Under the pieces are notes generated by a model. It worked only from the letters and a program-made list of their open reading frames with translations, did not search any database and was not told the origin of the DNA. A stretch of 64,000 nt of DNA from contig JAGFBZ010000907.1 in the NCBI GenBank assembly GCA_018398805.1, positions 1 to 64,000 on the forward strand, read 5' to 3'. Below are positions 21,935-32,585 of this stretch, piece by piece; within the stretch, counting starts at the first letter, position 1; every line of letters starts with the position of its first letter. Both the position numbers and the translations under genes were made by a program. Source of the stretch: Hirundichthys speculiger. Lineage: Eukaryota; Chordata; Actinopteri; Beloniformes; Exocoetidae.

Positions 21935-23054
21935 TACAGTAGCATGCAAGAGCCGTTATTAAAGCCGGCGTATTAGCAAGAACTGAAAATAGCATCTTGG
22001 ATCGGCAAGTTTTTACTGCCGAACCGACAACAGTCATTTACCAGGGTTACTGCTCCACCGCACACCGGTCGGTGCATCCTCATCCAATGGCTTCCAGGAG
22101 CAGTTTCTTCTGCATCCTTTGTTGCTGCCTCCTGAATATCAAAGTCAAAGCCAGAGGAAGCAGCCTACTTCTTTCTTTCGAAGAGGAAAGGATATGGAAC
22201 CGCTCTTTAAGCTCCACAAACATACCCAAAACTACCAAAATGAGACGTAGATTCAATTCAGATCCTCAAAATGGGACCAAAACAACCACAACAATGAGAA
22301 ACAAAAGGAGCACCATGGTGTTGAAAACAGTCAAGAGGAAATGTTTATCACCAGAAAGCGACACAGAATTGCTCCAGTTGGTTTCAAAACAACCAAACTG
22401 AGGGACAAAATGTCAAAAATGGCACAAAAACAACCGCAGAGAACTAAAAATAACAATGTCAGTTGGGAGTAAAATGACCTGGAAGTCTTTTACCATTGTT
22501 GCCAGGGAGCCCATTCATTCATCACATGTCTATTTATATATTAGCAGACCATTAACATTATTTGACTGTTCACGTTACTGTATTAAGCTCAGCTGAGTTC
22601 CTACTGAACCTGTTTTCCAGCCAATCGGCTACCGAGCCTCCGTTCTGAACTATAGACGGTCGTATTAACGTGATAATTATTGGAACTTTCTCCAATCTGA
22701 TTTATCAGTTATCACTCATTCAGATCAGGATACGTAAGACTTCTTATTAGAAAACCAGCTGCAGTTTGCGCTCAAGTGTAGGAGCTGACAAGTGCAGGTG
22801 AAGATCTGGGCAGGGACGTTCTCATTACAGCCGAAGCCAGATGAGGACAAGCTGCCAGGTTCGTCACCACTGGAATGTAATAAATCCTGCTGAACCGAGG
22901 CTGCAGTTGGTTTTGTGTTTAATGGACTTATGAAACGTGATCTCCTTACTCCCATTATGGTTATGAGATGACCAGAAGCAGTGCTATGAGTGAAATACAT
23001 CAGTGCATCAGTGTGCAGATCTATGTTTAAAGTCACGATGCTAACACTGTTTTC

Positions 23055-23690
23055 TTAAAGGACCCATATTATGCAACTTTGGCCTCCCTTCCTCTGCTCC
23101 CCGCTCACTCTGCTGCTATCGGTCATCTTCTCTAAACCAATTAGAGATGCTACTCCCAGTCACATGGCATGGTGACAAATTTTGTTAAATATAATCCAAC
23201 TCTGACATCTATTCATATTAATGAAGAACCACAACGGAGTTGTTTTGCGTTGATAGCGACTCAAAAACTCTCTGGGTTTATTTGATTGTGTGGCCTAAAT
23301 CCTCTACATTCCGTGTGCTCTGGTGAGCACCCTGCCTGGCCTCCCCCTTCCACTGCTCCCCGCTCACTCTGCTGCTATCGGTTATCTTCCTGAACCAATC
23401 AGAGATGCTGCTCCCGGTCACATGCCGTGGCGACAAGAGACATCTGGGGGATGTTTCCTTGTGGGGAAAGGTGCACGGGCTAGTTTGATCTGCACTTTAA
23501 ATCTAAGTTTAAATCCAAGCACGTATGCCATCAGTGCTTGTGTACCCAGAAAGGTTGTTTTGGAAAAAGAAATCCCTGGAGGTCTCTGCTTTGACTGCTC
23601 CTTCAGAACTTTTATTTCTTGCCTAATCAATCGTGCGCCTCTTAAAGTGACGGTTTAAGACAGTTTTGAACCTTTGAAAGTCCGGAAAAG
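23055..23690. repeat. Dispersed repeat ('acccatattatgcaac' family), two partial copies
   Basis: Two neighbouring partial copies share 'ctccccgctcactctgctgc' and 'accaatcagagatgctgctc' (23095-23165 and 23355-23420). A third, diverged copy lies at 28640-29190 on the other side of the ENC1 coding exon, so this is an interspersed family. No coding function is seen. Confidence 0.6.
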
Positions 23691-24213
23691 TGGTGGTGAA
23701 AAGTGGTTTCATCAGTCAGATTGAAGGCAGCCCGATTCTTTTCCTCTTTGAAATGAAGAATCGGTCCGCTTGTACGGCTGGCCCCGGCTACATTAAAGGT
23801 GCCAGGTGATGAAATAAAGTGCTGCATGGAGAGACATTTCAACATGTGAAGACACTGGATACAAGAGTCAGAAAATCACAAATGGTGGAGGAAGGCTCGC
23901 CTCAGAGCGGTTCGAATTACTCATGAATATCAAACGACAAGTTCACGGTGATTCACTCGGTATTCAAAGACATGAAGCTCAAGGTGCGAGTGACACCGCT
24001 CATCAGAAATCCCCACTTCCCTCGCATTTGTAGCCGAAGGGTTTCGGGCTTGATTTCCTTTTCACAAGACTGCTTTCTGATTTTCTGAGCATTTTGGAGC
24101 AGATGATGCAACTTAGGGGAAAAAGAGAAACTATCTCCTGTTCTCTGTAATTCAGCCGTGGGGGAATCGATTATAGCACCTGGGAACTTTTGAACTCTCT
24201 TGAAAATCTTGAA

Positions 24214-24815
24214 TAGGGGTGTGAAAAAAAAAATCGATTTGGCAATATATCGCGATTTTTGGCCACCCAATATAATATTGATTTTTCAGCTCCTAATATC
24301 GAATTTTTAGGAAAATTCATGTATTCATGTATGAGACGCATTGTGAATACTTACTACATTTCCGCTTGCATCTGAGCGTTCGTGTCATACGGGTAAAAGC
24401 CCATTCATTCCTATGGGGAACCTCCGTAACCTCTGTCTAGGGGTGTGAAAAAAAATTCGATTTCACGATATATCGCGATTTTCGGCCACCCGATATAATA
24501 TCGATTTTTCATCTCCTAATGTCGATTTTTTAGGAAAATTCATTCATTCACTTAAATGTGCAAAAACACTAATTATAAACAATAAATAGGTTGTTTTGAA
24601 GCAAATAGTTTTGACTCAATTTGTCCTCTGAATGATCAATATCATCTGATGAACATATACAGCAACTTGATTTTTCATCTCTACTTTTAATTTTGATATT
24701 AACTGGGTAGAATATCGCAATATATCATGATATCACTATAATATTGTATCGGAATATCGCAATATGTACCATGATACATATCATATTGCGAGGTCCTTGC
24801 CAATACTCACCCCTA
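24214..24815 (-). mobile_element. Composite MITE: partial copy, spacer, full copy
   Basis: This is a 602-bp unit flanked by one perfect 8-bp duplication ATCTTGAA (24206-24213 and 24816-24823). It starts with about 115 bp of the MITE end (TAGGGGTGTGAAA...), passes into the 'cccattcattcctatgggg' spacer, then has a full MITE on the minus strand (24438-24815). The same spacer sits between MITEs at 11.3 and 11.8 kb. Confidence 0.85.
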
Positions 24816-25978
24816 ATCTTGAATATAGTCCTCACCACAGCCTTTTCCTTCTAAAAGAGACAAATTCTTTTATTACATAAGCCAAAATATAAACATCAAC
24901 CAGTAAAGCAACTCCAAAGATCCATCAGAGCCAAACATATGCGAGTTAACATTTGTTTGCTCATGTCAGCTCTCCTTTGCACATTATTCAGACGAACTTA
25001 ACTGAAGTTGACAAGGAGGAATATATCATGCCCCACAAGTGTTGTGAGAAGGTTTTATGGTTGTTTTCCAACCCCTCTTGCCTTCAATGCTTGGAATCCC
25101 TGGAATTCGCAGTAACTGGCAGGTTGCAAGGTGACCACACTCTGCAGCTGTTTGCTGTCAATAAGAGAGCTGCAGACGTGCCGCAACAACTTCAAGGGCA
25201 GAGCAATCTTCTGTCGCTTTTTATTAAATTTTCAGCACGCACCTGTTGACGCCGTTGCAGCCTGGGAGCTCGAAGAGCCTGTTGAAATAATCTGCGGATC
25301 CACAAGGTCACGCAGGGACTCGGTGCCTCTCTAAATAGGGCGCAGGAGGTATTTGACGTGTCTAGGAAATTGGGTGGAATGAAAGTTAGCTCTGGGCGAG
25401 GACAGCGAAGATGGGAGCTGTGATTTACTGGAAGGGGAGCGGAGTAAATTTTGCACATATTTTTCTTAGAGGCTTCTTTCTTTCTGAACCGCTGTTTCCT
25501 TTCAAGGTTCTCTGTAAAATGGATGGTTCATAAACCAGGGTATCTGTAAAAGATGAGGATTAGCTCTATTCTGAGCTGAAGGTGAAAAAGACTCACATAA
25601 CCCCAAAATGCATGCTGTATTGCCATTTTTATCCACTTGATCTCTTTCCCTATTGATTTTTTTTTTCCCAAAGCGATTCTGTCTTGGATATGAGCATTGA
25701 GCACTTGAAGGTTTTAACATGGAGAGCACAGCGTTTGCATGTGGAGAAGTCCCTGCAGTGAATGGACTTTGTTAGGCAAATTAAATGCCTGATGAGTCGG
25801 CTCTTTTTTTTTTTTTTTTTTTTTTTTAAAGATATGAGCGATCTAGTCTATATAAACGTAATTCAGTTTGATTTTCAGCCACTAAAAGTGTGTTGAGGTA
25901 TTTGAAGAAAAAAAAGCAATTTGCTGCTAAAAATTGAATCGAAATGATATCGCTTGGAATGCTGCATTGTGGATGTAA

Positions 25979-26591
25979 TAGGGATGGAACAGTTACCAGT
26001 ATTACGGTAAAGCGCGGTAAAATTTTACGCGATAACGATTACCATTTATGTTTGACTTTATCTCATTATCACGGTTGATTACCGGGATATGTAATATCAG
26101 CCTCATTCAAGTCTGTGAGCGACTCGCGACTGCGTCTCGCATGAATATGTAGCTTGTAACATCGTAACGTAATCATGGCGAAAAGTGGTGATAGCACGCA
26201 GGACATTTACCAACCTACTAAAATGACAAAATCCGAGGTCTGGGCACATTTTGTTTTTTTGTTTTTTTTAAGAATGCACAGGGACAACTGGTGGAGGACA
26301 ACTATCCTGTCTGGATAGCTTTGTTCCTGTTATTTATTTTGTTCATTTAAAACAAAACCTCTTTCAGTGTTAGTTGTTTGGCCTTGTAATGTGAAAGTTT
26401 TATTTTGTTAAGATTTCAGCTTCTGATGTTTAAGTATGACAAGACAATCACAAGATTTTGTGAAATTATTTAAATGTATGTGTTTATTAGACATTTGTAC
26501 AGCAATTAAGAATACCACGTTAATATCGTAAACCGTGATAATTTGTTCACTACAATCGAGATATCCATTTTTCCATATCGTTACATTCCTA
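25979..26591. mobile_element. hAT element with BED remnant, next to the ENC1 acceptor
   Basis: The left end TAGGGATGGAACAGTTACC and right end ...GTTACATTCCTA are flanked by a perfect 8-bp duplication GGATGTAA (25971-25978 and 26592-26599). A frame from 26175 (MAKSGDSTQ...SEVWAHF) is the start of a BED-finger transposase and is quickly broken. The right end lies 57 bp upstream of the ENC1 coding exon. Confidence 0.88.
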
Positions 26592-26620
26592 GGATGTAAA
26601 ATATAAAATAAATCATAGAG

Positions 26621-26648
26621 AATTTTTTTTTCTTCTTCTTTGTTTCAG
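26621..26648 (+). promoter_or_regulatory. ENC1 coding-exon splice acceptor
   Basis: A long pyrimidine tract is followed by TTTGTTTCAG; the exon starts at 26649. The first in-frame ATGs follow within 13 bp. Confidence 0.85.
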
Positions 26649-26660
26649 GATTCAATGAAA

Positions 26661-28431
26661 ATGTCCGTGTGCGTCCATGAGAACCGAAAGTCACGAGCCA
26701 GCACCGGCTCCATGAACATCTATCTTTTCCACAAGTCATCCTACGCAGACAGCGTCCTCATGCACTTGAACTCACTGCGGCAGCAGAGGCTTTTCACGGA
26801 TGTCCTGCTCCACGCCGGCAGCCGCTCCTTCCCCTGCCACCGCGCTGTGCTGGCGGCCTGTAGCCGCTACTTCGAAGCCATGTTCAGCGGCGGGCTGAGG
26901 GAGAGTCAGGCCAGCGAGGTCGACTTCCGGGACTCGATCCACCCGGAGGTCTTGGAGCTCCTGCTGGATTACGCATACTCGTCGCGCGTGGTCATCAACG
27001 AGGAGAACGCGGAGTCGCTGCTGGAGGCCGGGGACATGCTGGAGTTTCAGGACATCCGCGATGCCTGCGCCGAATTCCTGGAGAGAAACCTCCACCCGTC
27101 CAACTGCCTCGGCATGCTGTTGCTGTCCGACGCCCACCAGTGTACCAAGCTGTCAGAGCTCTCCTGGGGCATGTGTCTAAGCAACTTCCCCGCTATTTGC
27201 AAGACAGAGGACTTCCTCCAACTGCCCAAAGATATGGTGGTGCAGCTTTTGTCACACGAGGAGCTAGAGACAGAAGATGAGAGACTGGTTTATGAAGCTG
27301 CGCTGAACTGGATCAACTACGACCTGGAAAGGAGGCACTGCCATCTTCCAGAGCTCCTGAGAACGGTCCGCCTTGCCCTGCTTCCTGCCATCTTTTTAAT
27401 GGAGAACGTTTCGACGGAAGAGCTGATCAACGCCCAAGCAAAGAGCAAGGAACTGGTGGACGAAGCGATTCGTTGTAAGCTGAAGATTTTGCAGAATGAC
27501 GGCGTCGTCAACAGCCCCTGCGCTCGGCCAAGAAAAACCAGCCATGCCCTCTTTCTTCTCGGCGGGCAGACTTTCATGTGCGACAAGTTGTACCTGGTGG
27601 ACCAGAAGGCCAAAGAGATAATTCCCAAAGCGGACATTCCCAGTCCCAGGAAGGAGTTCAGTGCCTGCGCCATTGGCTGTAAGGTGTACATCACTGGTGG
27701 AAGAGGATCAGAGAATGGCGTGTCCAAAGATGTATGGGTCTACGACACTGTCCATGAAGAATGGTCAAAGGCGGCGCCCATGCTCATCGCCAGGTTTGGC
27801 CACGGATCCGCAGAGCTAAAGCACTGCCTCTATGTTGTGGGAGGACACACTGCGGCAACTGGCTGCCTCCCAGCCTCTCCATCAGTGTCACTGAAACAGG
27901 TGGAGCAGTTCGACCCCGTGGCAAACAAGTGGACCATGGTGGCTCCTCTAAGAGAGGGTGTGAGCAACGCCGCGGTGGTCAGCGTCAAGCTCAAGCTGTT
28001 TGCCTTCGGGGGAACCAGCGTCACCCACGACAAACTGCCCAAGGTGCAGTGCTACGACCCGCAGGAGAACCGGTGGACCGTGCCGGCGTCCTGCCCGCAG
28101 CCATGGCGCTACACGGCTGCCGCCGTGTTGGGAAACCAGATCTTCGTCATGGGTGGAGATACGGAGTTCTCGGCATGCTCGGCGTACAAGTTCAGCAGCG
28201 AGAACTACCAGTGGACTAAGGTGGGCGACGTGACTGCCAAGCGGATGAGCTGCCAGGCCGTGGCGTCAGGAAACAAACTGTACGTGGTGGGCTGGGTACT
28301 TTGGCACGCAGCGGTGTAAAACTCTGGACTGCTACGACCCAACGCTCGACGCGTGGAACAGCATCACTACTGTGCCATACTCGCTCATTCCTACGGCTTT
28401 CGTCAGCACCTGGAAACATCTACCAGCTTGA
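26661..28431 (+). CDS. ENC1: ENC1, BTB-BACK-Kelch protein (one-base frameshift near the end)
   Basis: ENC1 (ectodermal-neural cortex 1) is an actin-associated Kelch protein and CUL3 ubiquitin-ligase adaptor involved in neural differentiation. The product starts MSVCVHENRKSRAS as in other vertebrates; an ATG two codons upstream (26655) is possible. Order: BTB domain about residues 46-114 (FTDVLLHAG...AVLAACSRYFEAMFSGG), BACK about 150-250, then six kelch repeats from about 296. All are in one exon, as expected for this gene. The open frame as given stops at 28319 (552 codons, ending WVLWHAAV). One surplus base at 28292 or 28293 breaks it. Beyond it, the next frame continues the last kelch repeat (CYDPTLDAWNSITTVPYS) to TGA at 28429-28431. 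Allowing for that base, the length is exactly 589 codons. I treat this as ENC1 with a probable sequencing error or a recent mutation, not an old pseudogene, because the rest is intact. Confidence 0.95.
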
Positions 28432-28640
28432 GTCGCAACCTACCAGCACCTTCTCCATTAGGTAATAAATACCTCTTGATATCTCTTAACTTACTTTTTT
28501 TTATTCAGCATTCTTAGAAGCTTGGTGCAGTCAAGGATAAGTTGTTGGAACCTCACTAGTCATCAAAGATTAAAATTTAAACAGAGCAAGAGCAAAATGA
28601 ATGTCCACATTAGTCGTACTTCATGAGTCTACCAGGGATC
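28432..28640 (+). other. ENC1 3' region with a possible donor site
   Basis: After the stop, CCATTAG|GTAATA (about 28461/28462) could be a splice donor in the 3' UTR. An AATAAA is also present at 28464-28469. I cannot decide between a short 3' end and a spliced one. Confidence 0.35.
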
Positions 28641-29190
28641 AGGTTCAAACCAGCTTATTTTGGGCAGATATGTTTGGAATATTTGGTACATTAATTTTAA
28701 AAGTTCCATATTATTAAATTTTTGACGCCTTGTCACCTTGATTAAACCCCACAATAGAGCTGTTTTACTTTCATCATAACACAAAAACTCTGTTATACTC
28801 TGATTCTGTGTGCACTCTATTGAACGCCCAGTTTGGCCTCCCCCAACCCTCTGCTCCCTCCTCACTCTGCTATTATTGGGCTCCTTCCTAAACCAATCAG
28901 ACCCGTTACTGCCAGGCTTGTGCAACGGTGGCAGACGCAATTGGAGGTTTTCTTTTTTAAAAACGTTTGAACGCTAACATTGGACTTTGGAGGGTCATGC
29001 TATAAATGCAATTAACACTCCCATAATCAAAAAGTAATTTAGTAAAAACAAAACAACATCTGCTCTTTCAGAACTTCTGTATTGCTTAATCAATCCTGCT
29101 GCTCTTAAATTAACAGCGTGGCAACCTGAAAACTGCGTATACAATTGTTTAAGGCAATTTTAAACCTCTAAAATGTCAGGAAAAAGCTAA
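28640..29190. repeat. Dispersed repeat, third copy of the 23-kb family
   Basis: It shares 'ctgctccctcctcactctgc' and 'aaccaatcagacccgttact'-like text with 23.1-23.7 kb, and a similar 3' part ('tgctcttaaattaacagcg', 'aaggcaattttaaacctcta'). Confidence 0.5.
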
Positions 29191-31417
29191 TTATGCGCCG
29201 TTTAACAAAGCCCTTCAGTGTCCTTAGTTGTGTCATTACAGCTACTTGATTAACTCATTCCCACTCATGACAGTGTTAACACCCTCTGCTGCTCAGATTT
29301 GATTCCCAGTTGCAGCATGTGTTGGGCTTTCAGATTTTTGAAAATTAGAAATATTGAGAAGGGAGGAGGGAGATACACTTGAAGGGAGAAAGTGATAGGA
29401 GCATGTGTGTGTTACCTAAGTGAGTTATGTGGCTGTGGGGATGGGCCGAAGGACAGAAAGGGTAATTGAAAGAGAATGGGATACTTTTATGGCTCCAGTG
29501 GGGGGAATCGCTCTAAGAGGGGAAAATGGGGCCTGCCAATTAGACAAGCTGCACACCAGCAGGCCGCGGCAACCTGGCGAGGATAATCCACTCGCAGTTG
29601 CCTCCCTTTTGACGAGGTTACGGTCTAAAAACGCCGGGCGAGAGAGGCAGCGCGCGAAGAAAAAGCGAAGAAATCATTCATCGTGATTTACAGGGACAGG
29701 TGACCGATGGGAGTGAGGAAGGAGAGGAGAGCCGGAGAGATGGACGGCGTGAGACGGATCCCCTTCGTCAACCCCGTCACCCACACATCATCGTTAACAG
29801 TAATGGTCTGGAGCTGAGGACGGGGCTGTTTCTCAGCCTCTCCTGCTCCCGTCGATGCCTTAGCCTCATTCCAACCCCGCTCTCCTTCGCGTCACGATAA
29901 ACAGGTCGGACGTATGTGGAGCACGGCTAGTCAGCTGGCAAACCTGATCTTCCTGCCCACTGCAGGGTCACGATCACACCACAGTCCCCAACATCGGTGG
30001 CCCCCCCCCACACATAGCAGTCCCCGAGATTTTCCAGCATCTATTTTTTCAACGTCTGGCGGCCTTCAACTCCTGAGAATGAAAAGCAGCGAAAGAAGAA
30101 AGAAAGAGCGACTTCTCAGCCGTCTGGCTCCACATGTCTCCCTGTGGATAATGTAAGGAGAGGGATCAGAGCAGTTTCACCGCTGCAGCACTGTGATGTT
30201 CCCTCTCTTTAAAGGATGGAATATTTTCTTTTTAAAGACTTATCATTCCCTTTTCAGTGACTCATCTCTGAAAGGAGGCAGCTGGACCCGAGGTCTGAAC
30301 TATCTCTGAGGCAGAGCAGCACAGCGCTCGGCGGAGTGAATAATCCCGCCTCTGATTTAACACTGAATTTGTTTTCTGTGTGCCCGCCTGTCATGGAAAC
30401 TGACAGTCCGCTCGGTGAACGCGGCGCAGGAATGGAAAAGAGCACCGACTGTTTAGAAATGAAAGGAAGAGGAAGTTCGTCGGACCTCACAGGAGGAGAT
30501 CGTAGCCGTGAGGCGGGGGAGAAAAGAAAAAGAGTGCTTTCCCAGGGGAACAGTTCTAACTTGTGTGAGATTTTAATCATTCTCTGGTTTTTCTTTCGTA
30601 AACCTTTAAGGGGGCGGCAAATGACACAGACAAAGTCGAGCAACGTTATATTGCGAGCCACCTCTCTTGATGTTCCTAATGTGATCATGCTTTCAGAATG
30701 AACGACGCTGCTTTTTAACGACCTCATTACAAAGCATTTAATGCTGTTCATTGTGAGGTAGAATGAACTAATTATTTCTGCGCAGCTAATTTAATGCGGC
30801 TTTTTTGACCAGGACAAGGTCACTTTTAGCATCGTATCACATTTAAATAGTAACAGAAAAGAGCCCCGAACTTCTAAAGTATTGAGCTCTTGAAGATTTT
30901 GTCAGTGATTGAATAAAAATAAAGGAATAAGAGGACGACTCGCCTCGCTGTGGCTTTGACACCACTTCATGTCCGAATCCATACATTTCTCTGAAACGTT
31001 CAAACCTCCTGTCCGTACTTGGAAGTAACAGACGATCATCTGGCGACGTTTGCATTTGACGTGCCCAACCGAGCCTGTAGCCATCTGTGCAGTAAAGATA
31101 GGCACATGTTAAGTAAACACTTTATAAATGGAAGTGAGACTCTGAGCATGAAAGGCGCTCAGATGTGAAAAGTGTAGTAGGCTGCGGGGGAAATAAGAGG
31201 CTGGACGCGGGCCAGGCCGTACTGAGGAAACAGAGTTGGTGGATTTACCAAATCTATTAAGTCTGGAAGGAGAGACAGAGTGAACCCATCCGTAGGACCC
31301 ATGCAATGTAATGTAATACTGTTTGTTGGCTGCGCAATGAAACACTTCCTACAGTCATGTACAAAAGGTTTTTTTTTTAATCCTTAGTTTTTTGTAAAAA
31401 CACAGTAAAATGGATTA
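29191..31417. other. No gene recognised
   Basis: Mostly unique sequence downstream of the ENC1 coding exon. Short purine-rich frames at 29420-29900 and 30336-30701 have no motifs. If ENC1 has a spliced 3' UTR, this is intron. Confidence 0.45.
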
Positions 31418-31499
31418 TGGACATTTCTTTCAATGTATAATATTGCTGCAAAAAGAAAAAAAAACACTAAAGTGAGGGGTTTTGCAACTGCGACAGAGG

Positions 31500-31872
31500 T
31501 AGGGGTGAGTATCGGCAAGGACCTTGCAATACAATATGTATTGTGATACTTGGGTCACGATACGATATTATCACAACATCACAATATATTGCGATATTCC
31601 ACCCAGTTAATATCAAAATTAAAAGTAGAGATGAAAAATCAAGTTGCTGTATATGTTCATCAGATGATATTGATCATTCAGAGGACAAATTGAGTCAAAA
31701 CTATTTGCTTCAAAACAGCCTATTTATTGTTTATTATTAGTGTTTTTGGACATTTAAGTGAATGAATGAATTTTCCTAAAAAAAAACGATATTAGAAGCT
31801 GAAAAATTGATATTATATCGGGTGGCCGAAAATCGCGATATATTGTAAAATACATTTTTTTTCACACCCCTA
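31500..31872 (+). mobile_element. TAGGGGTG MITE within its host repeat
   Basis: The MITE is flanked by the 8-bp duplication GACAGAGG (31492-31499 and 31873-31880). The surrounding host repeat runs from about 31420 ('acatttctttcaatgtataa') to about 31961 ('aggcaagtggaaacgag'). These two host halves are the same pieces found joined in the opposite order between MITEs at 11.3 and 11.8 kb. Confidence 0.88.
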
Positions 31873-32585
31873 GACAGAGGTTACGGAGGTTCCCCATAGG
31901 AATGAATGGGCTTTTACCCGTATGACACGAACGTTCAGAGGCAAGTGGAAACGAGGTGTCAGACTAACGGCAAACAACGTGAAAACTTTTTTCTCAGCGT
32001 TCTGTTATTTATTCAACAAAAAAAAAAAAAAAAAATGCCAGGGGGTGGGGGAGGGAGGAGGTGGGATATGTGGGGAAGACCGGGTACCCCCTTTCTGTTT
32101 CCGGAGGATTTAAGAGTTGGAGCCCCATCAACAGGCGTGCAGACCCCCGTAAAGTCATTTACGTAAGCCAGTCTGGATGATTCAGGATGTGTGTTAACAC
32201 AATGCCAGGAGGGAAAGACATAAGCAATGGGCTCCGACAAGCAATTCAGTGTAGATCACAGTGAATAAGATCATTTCAGTCCAATCCCCACAAAAACGCT
32301 CACATCTGCAACGCTGAAACAACATCACGGATTGAATCACAGAGCCATTCAACTAGCTGACACAACCATGTGCCATTTTTATTTTTTTCCACCTTAAATT
32401 TTCATAAAAGAGAGAAACACCAACACTTTGAGGTGATTCGGAAGCTTCCCCCTCCCCCAGACGTGCGTTACTTTCCTTCTGTATTTCCCCTTTTGAATTA
32501 TTAATAAGTCACCTTTCAACTTGTTTGGCTCAGTTTGCTCTCAGGCATCTCCGTACGTCTCACTGTCTCGTTCTTGTCTCCTCAG

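Larger units (their letters stand above)
16082..26648 (+). other. ENC1: Inferred ENC1 first intron
   Basis: The intron runs from the candidate donor at 16082 to the acceptor TTTGTTTCAG at 26648. It holds a minisatellite, two hAT-like elements, a TIR element with an internal array and a composite MITE. Stretches 19461-20742, 21943-23054 and 24824-25970 are unique-looking and carry no recognisable exon. A T run lies at 25804-25827. Confidence 0.5.

Noticed and set aside
26772..28233. Several antisense and shifted frames inside ENC1
   Set aside because: They are shadows of the GC-rich ENC1 coding sequence.
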